A stretch of 64,000 nt of DNA, taken from contig JANQES010000117.1 in the NCBI GenBank assembly GCA_028278205.1, positions 62,001 to 126,000 on the forward strand. The letters run 5' to 3'. Origin of the DNA: Rhodothermales bacterium (lineage in GTDB: Bacteria; Bacteroidota; Rhodothermia; Rhodothermales; Bin80). A program made the translations under genes and the position numbers. Below the pieces are notes generated by a model. It made no database searches. It had not been told where the DNA came from and worked only from the letters and a program-made list of their open reading frames with translations. Position 1 is the stretch's first letter. The number at the start of each line of letters is the position of its first letter. Shown piece by piece: positions 50,707 through 59,415 of the stretch.

Positions 50707-53343
50707 CTACCGCGCCGCCTTCATCGGCTCGGCGCCGTCGCGCACGAGGGCGTTGAAGACGAGCTTGAATGTGCCGTGCGTCTGCACCCGGTGCTGCGCC
50801 CGGAAGCCGATGAGCACCACCCGGCCCTGCCCGTGCCCTACCGACACCACCGCTGCTTTCTCGGCGATCACGTCCTCGCCCAGCAGCCATCCGCTCTGAA
50901 GGATGTCGCGGTCTACGTACGTGGCCACGCGCTCGATCTGATGGTTGCGTTCGCTGGGGATGACCTGATAGACATGGTTGCCCTGAAGAAAAAGACCGAC
51001 TCCCTTTTCGGGCATCCCGTAAGCCAGCGGATTACTGGTGTCGAAGTTCATCCGAAGCGTCGAGCCGGGCGACCAGAACTCCTTCGCCGGCACCCCGTCC
51101 ACGACATTGCGAATCGGTAATCCGAACTTTTTGATCGGCAACTCGCCTGCCTGCGCGAACGTCACCAGCGTGCCGCCGTTTTCGACGAAAGCCTTCAGCG
51201 CATCCACGCCTTCCTTGCCGAAACCGCTCCGGTATTCGGGCGGATAGGCCTCCGGACGACGGCTGGAGAAATTAGCGCCTGCGCCCGGTGGCCGCTCGCC
51301 CGTCATCGTCGCCATGTTGTCTGCCGGGAGGATGATCACGTCGTATTGCGTGTGCAGGTTGCCGGCCTTGAGCGCGTCGTCTTTGAGCGTGGTGTAGGGG
51401 AAGTAGAAACGTTCCAGCAACAGCCGCGTCCACCCCTCATCCATGTTGCCGCCGAGATAGCGCTGATACATCCCGATCCGAGGCCGCCGCATCGCATGGC
51501 TCTCGTCTGCTGGATCCACATTGAGCGCCTGGAAATCGACGCCGGTTTGCCGGGCGATCTCGGCCACGAGCGCTTCGGGAGCCGACGCCGGGACGATGAA
51601 ATCGCCCGGACGCAAGCGTCCCCCTTGATCATCAGCGCGACGCACCGAGACGCCTTCATCCCAGAGCAGGTTCACCGCTTTGAAGCTGTCGTTGAGACGC
51701 CCGTCGAGGACGTAGCCGTGGGTGCCCTGCGCCACCTGTCCCGCCGGCTGAAGCCGGTCATTCACCCGCGAGAGCGCGGCGTCCACCTCACCGTCTACCG
51801 GATCGACCTGCACGCCCATATACTCGGCGACGTTATCGGTAGACATGTCGTAGGGGCGGATCGGGTTGCCGTCGCGGAAGCGGGTGTAGTCGTTGTCGGG
51901 ATAGAACGTCCGGCCCAGGAGCCAGCGGATCACGCCGCGTTTGGGCTGCGCCATCGATACGACGAAGCTGCCCGACTCGTACATCCGGCCATCATGCATA
52001 ATGCCTCCGATCGATTCCTGCACGTCGATGCCCTGGCCGAGCAGCACGTTGACCATCTTCTTCATCGTGAGCGGATCGTGCTGCTTGGCCGGGATGATGA
52101 AGGCCGCCGGCTTGCCGTTGGCGCCGCGCTCGGTCTGCCGCCTGGCCTTGAGCACCATATTCCGAAGCACCGTCTCCCGGTTGCGCGCGGCGATGTCGAG
52201 CGCTGCCAGCGCCGCGATCTTCTGCTGCACGACGATGTCGCGCACGCGCCACCAGCCGCCAGGCCACGGGTTGGGGAACGTCGTCTGCTCCTCGTAGTCG
52301 GGCATGCCGCGCCGCGAGCCCTGAAGCTGATCCGGATGCAGATAAAGCGGCGTCGCCAGCCGCGCGCTCGCCGACTCGGTCAGCATCCCGGCGATGTTGT
52401 GGAACGGCGTGATCCAGTGAAACCCGAAGTGCCCCCAGCCGGAATAGATCGCCGCGTTGACGACGCCGGAGATCCCCGCTTCTTCCTCTTTATAAGCGAT
52501 GTGCGCGCCGTACCAGGCCATCTCGCGCCACACCAGCGGGTCGCCGTCGGGGCGGATGGGCTCGGCGTAGGGCGGCACGTAAAGCCGTGCGCCGTACGCG
52601 CCCATCTGGTGATGATCGATGTAGGCCTGCGGGATCCAATCCTGAAACATGATCTTCGCCCCGTACACCGACTCGATGGTGTTCTGCATGAACGCATCGC
52701 GGTTGTTGTCGTGGCCGATGTAATGGTGATAGAGCCACGGCAGGCCCGCGCCCTCATACTCGGTGCCCACGGTCTCGTTGTACCAGTCGGTCACCATGAT
52801 CTCGCCGTCGGGGTTGAAACACGGAATCATGATGGCGATGGTGTTGTCGAGGATGCGCAGCATCTCCTCGTCCTGGCGCGTCACCATGTCGTAGGTCAGT
52901 TCCGCCGCCGTCTGGCTGGCCGCCACCTCCGACGAGTGCAGCCCAAACGACTGCACCACCACCGCCTTGCCGTCGGTAACGGCCCGCTTGATGTCCTCCT
53001 CGGCTACGCCGCGCGGATCGCTCAGCGTGGCGTTGAGCCCACGCAACGCTTCGAGATTCGCCAGATTCTCAGGCGACGAGATGAACAACACCAGAAACGG
53101 ATTATCCAACGTTGACGGCCCCATGTTGACCACCTGAAGCCGCGGGCTCTGCTCGCCAAGCAGGTTGTAATACTCGACCAGCTTATCCCAACGAGCGAGC
53201 TTGCGGTCGGCGCCCATCTCAAAGCCAAAGAATTCCTCCGGCGACGGGATCTCCTGGCCCAGCACCACCGGCGGCTGCAACGAAAGCCCGAGGGTCAGGA
53301 TGAGCAGGATGAGAATGGGGCGAGTGGGGTGACAGGGTTTCAT
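50707..53343 (-). CDS. Secreted M14 family zinc carboxypeptidase
   Basis: The 878-residue protein has a signal peptide (about 1-30) and a strong AGGAGAG site 4 nt before the ATG at 53343. The N-terminal half is M14-like: zinc ligands in HSSEVAA near 134 (H-x-x-E) and a His in AYIDHHQMG near 243. The C-terminal half is a beta/alpha region with DNMATMTGERP and a terminal GRVVLIGFRAQHRVQTHGT, as in large M14-like peptidases of Bacteroidota. It should degrade peptides outside the cell or in the periplasm. Next to a second carboxypeptidase, with two palindromes between them. Confidence 0.88.
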   Translation of the reverse strand: MKPCHPTRPILILLILTLGLSLQPPVVLGQEIPSPEEFFGFEMGADRKLARWDKLVEYYNLLGEQSPRLQVVNMGPSTLDNPFLVLFISSPENLANLEALRGLNATLSDPRGVAEEDIKRAVTDGKAVVVQSFGLHSSEVAASQTAAELTYDMVTRQDEEMLRILDNTIAIMIPCFNPDGEIMVTDWYNETVGTEYEGAGLPWLYHHYIGHDNNRDAFMQNTIESVYGAKIMFQDWIPQAYIDHHQMGAYGARLYVPPYAEPIRPDGDPLVWREMAWYGAHIAYKEEEAGISGVVNAAIYSGWGHFGFHWITPFHNIAGMLTESASARLATPLYLHPDQLQGSRRGMPDYEEQTTFPNPWPGGWWRVRDIVVQQKIAALAALDIAARNRETVLRNMVLKARRQTERGANGKPAAFIIPAKQHDPLTMKKMVNVLLGQGIDVQESIGGIMHDGRMYESGSFVVSMAQPKRGVIRWLLGRTFYPDNDYTRFRDGNPIRPYDMSTDNVAEYMGVQVDPVDGEVDAALSRVNDRLQPAGQVAQGTHGYVLDGRLNDSFKAVNLLWDEGVSVRRADDQGGRLRPGDFIVPASAPEALVAEIARQTGVDFQALNVDPADESHAMRRPRIGMYQRYLGGNMDEGWTRLLLERFYFPYTTLKDDALKAGNLHTQYDVIILPADNMATMTGERPPGAGANFSSRRPEAYPPEYRSGFGKEGVDALKAFVENGGTLVTFAQAGELPIKKFGLPIRNVVDGVPAKEFWSPGSTLRMNFDTSNPLAYGMPEKGVGLFLQGNHVYQVIPSERNHQIERVATYVDRDILQSGWLLGEDVIAEKAAVVSVGHGQGRVVLIGFRAQHRVQTHGTFKLVFNALVRDGAEPMKAAR

Positions 53344-53393
53344 GGGACTCTCCTGTTTAAGCCGATAAAAACGCCTTGTGCGGGGTGATCACG

Positions 53394-53520
53394 TTAGGAC
53401 TTACACGCCCGTCTCTCTTGTCATCCCGGCCCCCGAGCCAGGATCCCTCGTTTTTGCAATCCCGTGAGATCCCGGATCAAGTCCGGGATGACAAGAAAAA
53501 GCATTTTGCGTAAGTCCTAA
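53394..53520. repeat. Palindromic element with TTAGGACTTAC ends
   Basis: Perfect 11-bp terminal inverted repeats (53394-53404 and 53510-53520). Inside, CTTGTCATCCCGG faces CCGGGATGACAAG. Non-coding, 127 bp, MITE-like in form. Confidence 0.75.
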
Positions 53521-53549
53521 TGTGTCGTCGTTTCGGGGCGGCACAACCA

Positions 53550-53705
53550 AAATTCCCCCTTTGAAGGGGGTGCCCGAGCGCCAGCGAGGGCGGGGGATGT
53601 TGGTGCGGCTCACTGAAATGCTCTTCAGCAAGCCGCACCAACATCCCCCTGCGTCCGGCTGCACATACGTTCGCCGAACGCTGTCCCCCTTCGAAGGGGG
53701 AATTT
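53550..53705. repeat. Dispersed palindrome family B, copy 1
   Basis: AAATTCCCCCTTTGAAGGGG (from 53550) faces CCCCTTCGAAGGGGGAATTT (to about 53705). The right half (from ACATCCCCCTGCGTCCGGCT to CTGTCCCCC) is nearly identical to copy 2 at 57285-57431, with two differences in about 49 bases. Confidence 0.85.
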
Positions 53706-53750
53706 CGTGCTGTTTGTCGTGTTTTGCCAGCAGCCGCTTCCATCGCACCA

Positions 53751-55247
53751 TCAATACCTCGCGGGCTGCCCTTCAGCCGGCATCGAGGCGCGGATGAATT
53801 CGCGAATGTGCTCGTTCGAGGTTGCGAGGTCTTCCTGGCGGAGGTACATCATGTGGCCGCTGCGGTAGCCCTCGAAGCGCAGCCGGTCGCGGAGGCGCCC
53901 GCTGGGATCGAGGTTCCAGAGGGTGTATTTGGCCGAGAAATAATCCGTGGCGCCGTCGTAATAGCCGGCCTGCACCATGACGTGCAGGAACGGGTTGGCC
54001 GCCATCGCCTGGCGCAGAGCCTCGCCGGTCTGGTCGCCGTCGCGGTTCCAGGGGCGCACCGGGCCGAAGAGGTAATACCGGAGATCCGTCTCGAAGCCCA
54101 GCACATCGCGCAGGTAATGATTGATCGCCGGGGCGAAGGCGTGGTTCCACGAAGTCAACTCCGCCGGATAATCATACCGGTCGCCCGCGTTCATGCGATC
54201 GACGCCCCGGTAGCGCGAATCGAGCCGTCCGATGGTGAAGCCTTCCTCGCGGAGCAACTCTTTCCAGAAAAAAGACGTCGGCACGGCCAGGTTATGATCG
54301 AGGATCACCTGTTCAGACAACCCCGAATACCGCGCCGCCTGCCGGGCGATTTGCTGCCTTCGGTCCGGATCGATGAAGCCGCCGCGTGCCAGCGCCGGGA
54401 TGAATTCTTCGATGGTAAACTGCTCCACCTCCGGCAGCACCTCGTCGAGGTCGCGGCTTTGAAGATCCGGGGGCAGTTGTTTGTGATACCACGCGGCGGC
54501 GGCGTAGTAGGGCAGCGGCAGCGCCTGCCGCACCGGGCCGTCGCGGTCGATGCCCAGGCCCGTCGGCGAGACGAGGATGACGCCGTTGAGATACATCCAG
54601 TGAGACCCCTGCAACCGCCCGGCGAGGCCCGAAACACGCGTCGTCCCATAACTTTCTCCGATCAAATATTTGGGCGATGTCCAGCGATTCCGGCGCGAGA
54701 CGAAATTGTCGATCCAATCAGCCAGATATTTGATGTCTTCGTTGACGCCGAAAAACATCTCGCGCTCGGCCTCGCCGATGATGCGCGAAAAGCCCGTATT
54801 GACCGGATTGACGAAGACGATGTCGGCCACGTCGAGGATCGAATGGGGATTGTCTCGGACGCCGTAGGGCTGCACCGGATAGCCCTCCTCGTCGATGATG
54901 AGTTGCTTCGGGCTGGTGTAGCCCAGATGCATCCAGAGCGACCCCGACCCCGGCCCGCCGTTGAACGAAATACAGAGCGGGCGCCGCGACTTGTCGGCCA
55001 CGTCGGAGCGTTCGTAGTAGGTGAACAGGAGCGCGGCGACGGGCTTGCCATCCTCGCCATAAACCGGCTGCGTGCCCACCGTGGCCGAGTAGGGCACGCG
55101 CTGCCCTTTGATGGTCACTTCATGGAAGGAGGTGATGGTGGTGTCGACCGGCAGCATGCGGTCTTGTGCCTGCGCCGTCGCGGCGACTGCCGCCAGCAGC
55201 ACCAGACCGATCAGCACGCGCCGGGGGAAGGAGAGCAAAGCATCCAT
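53751..55247 (-). CDS. Secreted S10 serine carboxypeptidase
   Basis: The start at 55247 (MDALLSFPRRVLIGLVLLA) has GAGG upstream and gives a signal peptide; the frame is open 7 codons further. The protein of about 498 residues shows S10 hallmarks: FNGGPGSGSLWMHLG (oxyanion), LIGESYGTTR with the nucleophile Ser near 200, QAGYYDGATDY with the catalytic Asp, and YRSGHMMYL with the catalytic His. The triad is complete. It removes C-terminal residues from peptides, complementing the adjacent M14 enzyme. Confidence 0.92.
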   Translation of the reverse strand: MDALLSFPRRVLIGLVLLAAVAATAQAQDRMLPVDTTITSFHEVTIKGQRVPYSATVGTQPVYGEDGKPVAALLFTYYERSDVADKSRRPLCISFNGGPGSGSLWMHLGYTSPKQLIIDEEGYPVQPYGVRDNPHSILDVADIVFVNPVNTGFSRIIGEAEREMFFGVNEDIKYLADWIDNFVSRRNRWTSPKYLIGESYGTTRVSGLAGRLQGSHWMYLNGVILVSPTGLGIDRDGPVRQALPLPYYAAAAWYHKQLPPDLQSRDLDEVLPEVEQFTIEEFIPALARGGFIDPDRRQQIARQAARYSGLSEQVILDHNLAVPTSFFWKELLREEGFTIGRLDSRYRGVDRMNAGDRYDYPAELTSWNHAFAPAINHYLRDVLGFETDLRYYLFGPVRPWNRDGDQTGEALRQAMAANPFLHVMVQAGYYDGATDYFSAKYTLWNLDPSGRLRDRLRFEGYRSGHMMYLRQEDLATSNEHIREFIRASMPAEGQPARY

Positions 55248-55264
55248 AAGCGCCTCGGTTGGGG

Positions 55265-55411
55265 TCAAAGAGACTTTCGCATCACAACATACTGAAATAC
55301 CGCCTTACCCGTGCGATACCGACCGGGCTTGATTTGCTTAAAACCCAACTTTTCATAAAAAGACACCGAGGTAGAGCTTTGGGGCGTGGTTTTGCGGTGT
55401 GTCGTGCCGTC
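55265..55411 (-). pseudogene. GNAT acetyltransferase C-terminal fragment
   Basis: A minus-strand frame without a credible start reads SVSFYEKLGFKQIKPGRYRT and ends VVMRKSL at a stop at 55265. F-Y-E-K-L-G-F is the typical last-strand motif of GNAT N-acetyltransferases. The frame is blocked by a stop just upstream of 55411, so only the last about 48 codons remain. It lies directly upstream of the S10 gene and next to the palindrome at 55436-55503. Confidence 0.55.
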
Positions 55412-55435
55412 TCACTTCGCGCAGCCGTTGGTTTT

Positions 55436-55503
55436 GGTCACTGGTCATGGGCCACTGGTTGGGAATAAAGACACCAGTGACCAGTGACTAATGACCAGTG
55501 ACC
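55436..55503. repeat. Palindrome of GGTCACTGGTCATGG-type units
   Basis: The left arm 55436-55459 (GGTCACTGGTCATGGGCCAC) faces the right arm 55473-55503 (ending TGACCAGTGACC). It is similar in style to the CATGGGTCATG palindromes at 25.2 and 43.7 kb. Confidence 0.7.
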
Positions 55504-55563
55504 GTATCTTCGGATGCCCGAAGCGCCTACCTCGAAATTACTACAAATCCCAGGCTAGCCCGC

Positions 55564-57072
55564 CTAATTCTCGGGCACCGCCTCCATCAAAAGTGCGAGG
55601 GCGTTCTTCAGAGCTTCGTTGCCGGGGCGTCCGCCTTTGTAATGGCCGAGGCGGACGACGACGAGGTCGTGGCTGGGGATGATGATGGTATACTGGCCGC
55701 CGGCGCCTGCCATGTAATAGGCGTCTCGCGGAATCGGATAGTTGTCGTTGCCGTTGATCCAGAAAAAACCGCCGTAGATCGGACGCCCGTCGGCTTCCCA
55801 GGCGGGCGCGAGCGCGCTGACGAATTCGGTAAAGCCTTCGGGCAGGATCCGCTCGCCCATCCACACACCGTCCTGAAGGTAAAGATTAGCAAGGCGTGCC
55901 CAGTCGCGCGCCGTGCCGAACTCATAGCCCTGAAGCAAAAAATTGCCGTACGGATCGGTCTCCATCACCATGTTGCGCACGCCAATCTTGTCGAAAAGCA
56001 CGCGTTGGGGGAAGGAATGATACTCCTCGCCGCGTCCTTCGACGCCGAGGCGGACGAGATAATTGATGAGCACGGGGTCGGAGTTACGGTAGCGCCCGAC
56101 GGTGTTGGGCGGCCACTGCTGAGGCCGCGTGGCCGCCCACTCGAAAGAGTTGACGCTGCCGGTATAAACATAGTGATGATCTGCGTAGCCGACGTCCGGG
56201 TCGTAGTCGGGATCTTGCGGGGCGCGGAAACGCAGCCCGCTCGACATGCGCAGGATGTCGGCGATGCGGATTTCGGCGCGGGGGTCGCCGTCGGTTTGCC
56301 ATTCGGGCACGGGCGCCGGTTGCCAGAGGTCGTAGACGCCTTGCTGGATGAGCACCCCCATGAGCGTGGCCGTCAGGCTCTTGCCCATCGACCAGCTTTC
56401 GAGCGGCGTATGCATCGTGATACCCTCGCGATAACGCTCGCCGATGAGGAGTCCTTTCCACGTCACCACGAACGCCGCCGTCATCCCCTCTTCCGAGGCG
56501 AACGCGGCATCCACCGCCTGCCCTACCTTCTCCAAATCGAGCGCGTCGGGAAAGGGCTCTTCTGACGGGACATCACCCATGGGCCAGTACTGGGTCGCCG
56601 GATCGGGCAGCGTGCTTTCGACCTCGGACGGCGTGAAATAGACGTCGTCTTCGCCGATGGGCAGCGTCACACAGCCCTGATCACCGAAGCGCTTCGCCGC
56701 GCGCACGACGCCGCTCGGCAGCGTCAGGCGAACGGCCTGGTTTTCCCGGTCGATGACGCGCTCCGTCACTTTGGCGCGCTCGTCGTAGGGGCTGGTGAAA
56801 TAGCCGATGTTCTCGGCGGCGAAGTCCGGATCGAGGCCGGTGATGAAGATGGCGGAACACAGGATCTTGGCAAAGCCCGATGTATGATGCTCCAGCGCAT
56901 CGCCCGGCGGCAGGACGTACTCGGTGTTCAGTTCTAAAGAATCAGCACGGGCAAGCATCGCGTCTTCCGATGATACAGCGAGTGTTGCGGCCTCGTCGCC
57001 GCTCGGAGGCTGGCACGCCACCGGGATCAACACCAGCAGCAGCCAGACGATTCGTGAGTGGGGTTTCGTCAT
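55564..57072 (-). CDS. Beta-lactamase-fold serine hydrolase (class C/S12 type), lipoprotein
   Basis: The start is set at MTKPHSRIVWLLLVLIPVAC (57072), a lipoprotein signal; the frame is open 26 codons further. After an extra N-terminal beta segment of about 150 residues, the S12 domain shows SMGKSLTATL (Ser-x-x-Lys near 229), GRYRNSDPVL (Tyr-x-Asn) and VRLGHYKGG (His-x-Gly in place of Lys-Thr-Gly). All three active-site motifs are present. Members are esterases, D-aminopeptidases or carboxypeptidases; substrate unknown. It sits between the S10 peptidase and a sodium/solute symporter. Confidence 0.9.
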   Translation of the reverse strand: MTKPHSRIVWLLLVLIPVACQPPSGDEAATLAVSSEDAMLARADSLELNTEYVLPPGDALEHHTSGFAKILCSAIFITGLDPDFAAENIGYFTSPYDERAKVTERVIDRENQAVRLTLPSGVVRAAKRFGDQGCVTLPIGEDDVYFTPSEVESTLPDPATQYWPMGDVPSEEPFPDALDLEKVGQAVDAAFASEEGMTAAFVVTWKGLLIGERYREGITMHTPLESWSMGKSLTATLMGVLIQQGVYDLWQPAPVPEWQTDGDPRAEIRIADILRMSSGLRFRAPQDPDYDPDVGYADHHYVYTGSVNSFEWAATRPQQWPPNTVGRYRNSDPVLINYLVRLGVEGRGEEYHSFPQRVLFDKIGVRNMVMETDPYGNFLLQGYEFGTARDWARLANLYLQDGVWMGERILPEGFTEFVSALAPAWEADGRPIYGGFFWINGNDNYPIPRDAYYMAGAGGQYTIIIPSHDLVVVRLGHYKGGRPGNEALKNALALLMEAVPEN

Positions 57073-57137
57073 TGGGGGACCTCCTTTGGGGTTATTGAGG
57101 CGTGCAAAAAGAACGAACGATTGCTTGAGCCGAAATC

Positions 57138-57162
57138 CTTCGGGGTTCAAAAACCCGAAGGG
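57138..57162. terminator. Small hairpin CCTTCGGGGTT/AACCCGAAGG
   Basis: An 11/10-nt stem (57138-57148 with 57153-57162) with a 4-nt loop in the 404-nt space between the symporter gene (ends 57477) and the hydrolase start. It probably lies in the hydrolase leader rather than ending a transcript. Confidence 0.35.
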
Positions 57163-57284
57163 TTTATCCCCTGGCGAGCTTTAGCAATGTATGCACGGCT
57201 CTATAAGAGCCAGGTGTTTTCGTGTGGAATTACGCAATCTGATCTCTTTGGCGAAGGGTTTGGACACGGGCGATCCCTTAACAA

Positions 57285-57431
57285 GTCCCCCTTCGAAGGG
57301 GATGCCCCGACGAAGGAGGGGCGGGGGATGTTCAGGCGGCTGGCGAAAACGCCCTTCATCAGCCGCGCCAACATCCCCCTGCGTCCGGCTGCACATGCGT
57401 TTGCCGAACGCTGTCCCCCTTCGAAGGGGAA
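57285..57431. repeat. Dispersed palindrome family B, copy 2
   Basis: GTCCCCCTTCGAAGGGGA (from 57285) faces TGTCCCCCTTCGAAGGGGA (to about 57430). Shares a nearly identical right half and the GGGGGATGTT element with copy 1 at 53550-53705. The remaining bases of the gap hold no gene. Confidence 0.85.
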
Positions 57432-57476
57432 ATCTCCGTTGTCAACACGCTCACCCTTTTTAATCGTCAAAGAGCA

Positions 57477-58967
57477 TTAGCTTGTGCTTTCCCGCGCCAG
57501 ATCAACAGGCTCAGGGGCGAAGAGCCGGGTGATGGAGGGGGCGTCGTTGGAAGCGCCCCGGTACGACAGCACCGCATACGCGAGCATCGAGCCGAACATC
57601 GCCGGAAATACCTGATGGATGCCGGCGGCCCAGGGCAGGTATTTCCAAAAAACCAACACCCCGACCCCGATGATAAACGATGCCATGGCCGCCTGCCCGT
57701 TGCCCCGCCGCCAGTACAAACCCAGCACGATGGACGGCAGAAAACAGGCCGCGTAGAGACTGCCGGAGAACGCCGTCAGCGCCACGATGCCGCCCGGCGG
57801 GTTCAGCGCGATCAGCGCGGTGATGAAGGCAAAAAGCCCTACGTACATGCGCGTCGACCGGACGACGGCGCGGTCGCTCATCGAAGGCCGCCACATGCTG
57901 ACGAGGTCGCGGTGGCACGTCGAGGCCATCACCAGCAGGACGCTGTCGAGCGAAGACATCGCGGCGGCGATCATCGCCACGAGCAAAAACGCGCCGATGG
58001 CCGGGTGAAACACGGCGCCTTCGCTCAAAAGCATGGGCACCACCAGATCGCTATCGAGCACGCTGCCGGAAGGCAAGATGCGGTGGGCGTAAATGCCGAT
58101 GGGCACGAGCAGCGCAAAGACGACGAAAAATAACACCGTCGAGACCAGCATCCCCTTGCGCGTCTCGCGCTGATCGCGGAGGGCGTAGAACCGTGAGAGT
58201 TGCCGGGGTTCGACCATGAACTTCATCGTCGTCGGCACCATGATGCCCAGCAGCACCAGGAACGGCATGGCGGTGTCCCAGGCGAACAGTTCCGCGCCGC
58301 CGGGCTGGCTGCGAACCTCGAAAAAAGACCCGATCCCTCCGGCGGCATTGACCGTGCCGGTGAACAGGAAAACTGCCGCGAAAAACATCACCACGCCCTG
58401 CACCACGTCGGTCCGCACCACCGAGATAAACCCACCGACGGCGGTGTAAATCACCACGATGACGAAAACGATGAGGATGGCGACGCGGTATGGAATATCG
58501 AGAAACGTCTCAAGCAGGTTGCCGATGCCCTTGAAGACCGCCGTCATATACAGAAAGCTGGCAAACAGGACGATCAGCGCCGCGAGCACCCGCGCGGCAT
58601 CGCTATCGTAGCGAAAGCCGATGAAATCGGGGATCGTGACGGAGTCGAGCGCGGCGGTAAAACGCCGGAGCCGGGGCGCAATCCAGACCCAGGCGATCCA
58701 CGAAAAGAGCACGACGCAGGGCGCCATGAGCAGCCACGCCACGCCATAGCTGTAGGCCTGTCCCGAAAACCCGACGAAGCTGTTCGTGCTGGCATAGGTG
58801 GCAAAAAACGACAGGCCGAGGGCCAGCCCACCCATCCCGCGCCCGCCGATGTAATAATCGACCATGCCCTGCGTCCGGCGCTTGCCCACCACCGCGTGAT
58901 GCACCATGAGGGCGGTGTAGAGGGCCAGCAAAAGCAGGACGATCCAGTGCTCTCGGATCCAGGGCAT
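57477..58967 (-). CDS. Sodium:solute symporter (SSS family)
   Basis: The 496-residue polytopic protein has about 13 hydrophobic segments. Family features include GGRGMGGLALGLSFFATYAS near the N-terminus, a conserved GFSGQAYSYG, and ATLNSLD-like AMIAAAMSSLDSVLLV near 345 (the Na2-site Ser/Ser-Asp region). Length and topology are typical. Substrate (sugar, amino acid or carboxylate) cannot be told. Proximity to secreted peptidases and a hydrolase suggests uptake of their products. Confidence 0.92.
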   Translation of the reverse strand: MPWIREHWIVLLLLALYTALMVHHAVVGKRRTQGMVDYYIGGRGMGGLALGLSFFATYASTNSFVGFSGQAYSYGVAWLLMAPCVVLFSWIAWVWIAPRLRRFTAALDSVTIPDFIGFRYDSDAARVLAALIVLFASFLYMTAVFKGIGNLLETFLDIPYRVAILIVFVIVVIYTAVGGFISVVRTDVVQGVVMFFAAVFLFTGTVNAAGGIGSFFEVRSQPGGAELFAWDTAMPFLVLLGIMVPTTMKFMVEPRQLSRFYALRDQRETRKGMLVSTVLFFVVFALLVPIGIYAHRILPSGSVLDSDLVVPMLLSEGAVFHPAIGAFLLVAMIAAAMSSLDSVLLVMASTCHRDLVSMWRPSMSDRAVVRSTRMYVGLFAFITALIALNPPGGIVALTAFSGSLYAACFLPSIVLGLYWRRGNGQAAMASFIIGVGVLVFWKYLPWAAGIHQVFPAMFGSMLAYAVLSYRGASNDAPSITRLFAPEPVDLARESTS

Positions 58968-59264
58968 CGGCCAACAAGGCTTGTAGGGAGTGCAGTTGCC
59001 ACCCCACGGTACGGATTCTAAACGGGCGGAGCAAGTCCTGACACGGTGCAGCCGGAAGGGATGGAGCTATCGCGTACACGCAAAAAAAATTTCGACTGGA
59101 GGTTATGTTTTGCCTGAAAAAGTGTCTATAGGAGTAGAGGCGGTCCCTTTTCTTCTTGATGTGTCTCGTGTCCAGAAGGGGCCGTGGGCAGTTCCCCCTC
59201 CATGGTTCAAGCAGTATCATAGACAACGGTGAACCGCTGTATTGTTTTTAGACGCTGTTTGGTA
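58968..59264. other. Divergent intergenic region
   Basis: About 300 nt between the symporter start and the MITE-like element. Short open frames exist but none has a ribosome binding site or recognisable product. It should hold the symporter promoter. Confidence 0.4.
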
Positions 59265-59352
59265 AATGAATTTTGACGGTCGAATTCGGTAATACGGTAT
59301 CGGTATCGTCAAGGCCGAAGGCCTCCAACGAATATCCCTGTCAAAATTCATT
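59265..59352. mobile_element. MITE-like element copy 2, 88 bp
   Basis: The termini AATGAATTTTGAC (59265-59277) and GTCAAAATTCATT (59340-59352) are perfectly inverted. The next bases GGTCGAATTCGGTAA resemble AGTCAACTTCGGTAA of copy 1 at 42395-42484. Non-coding. It ends 64 nt before the CsgG-like lipoprotein start. Confidence 0.7.
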
Positions 59353-59415
59353 AGGAGCATGATGGCTGCGTCTCCGATTCGGGGCGCACCCTGCATCATT
59401 CAAACGGATCTAGTT

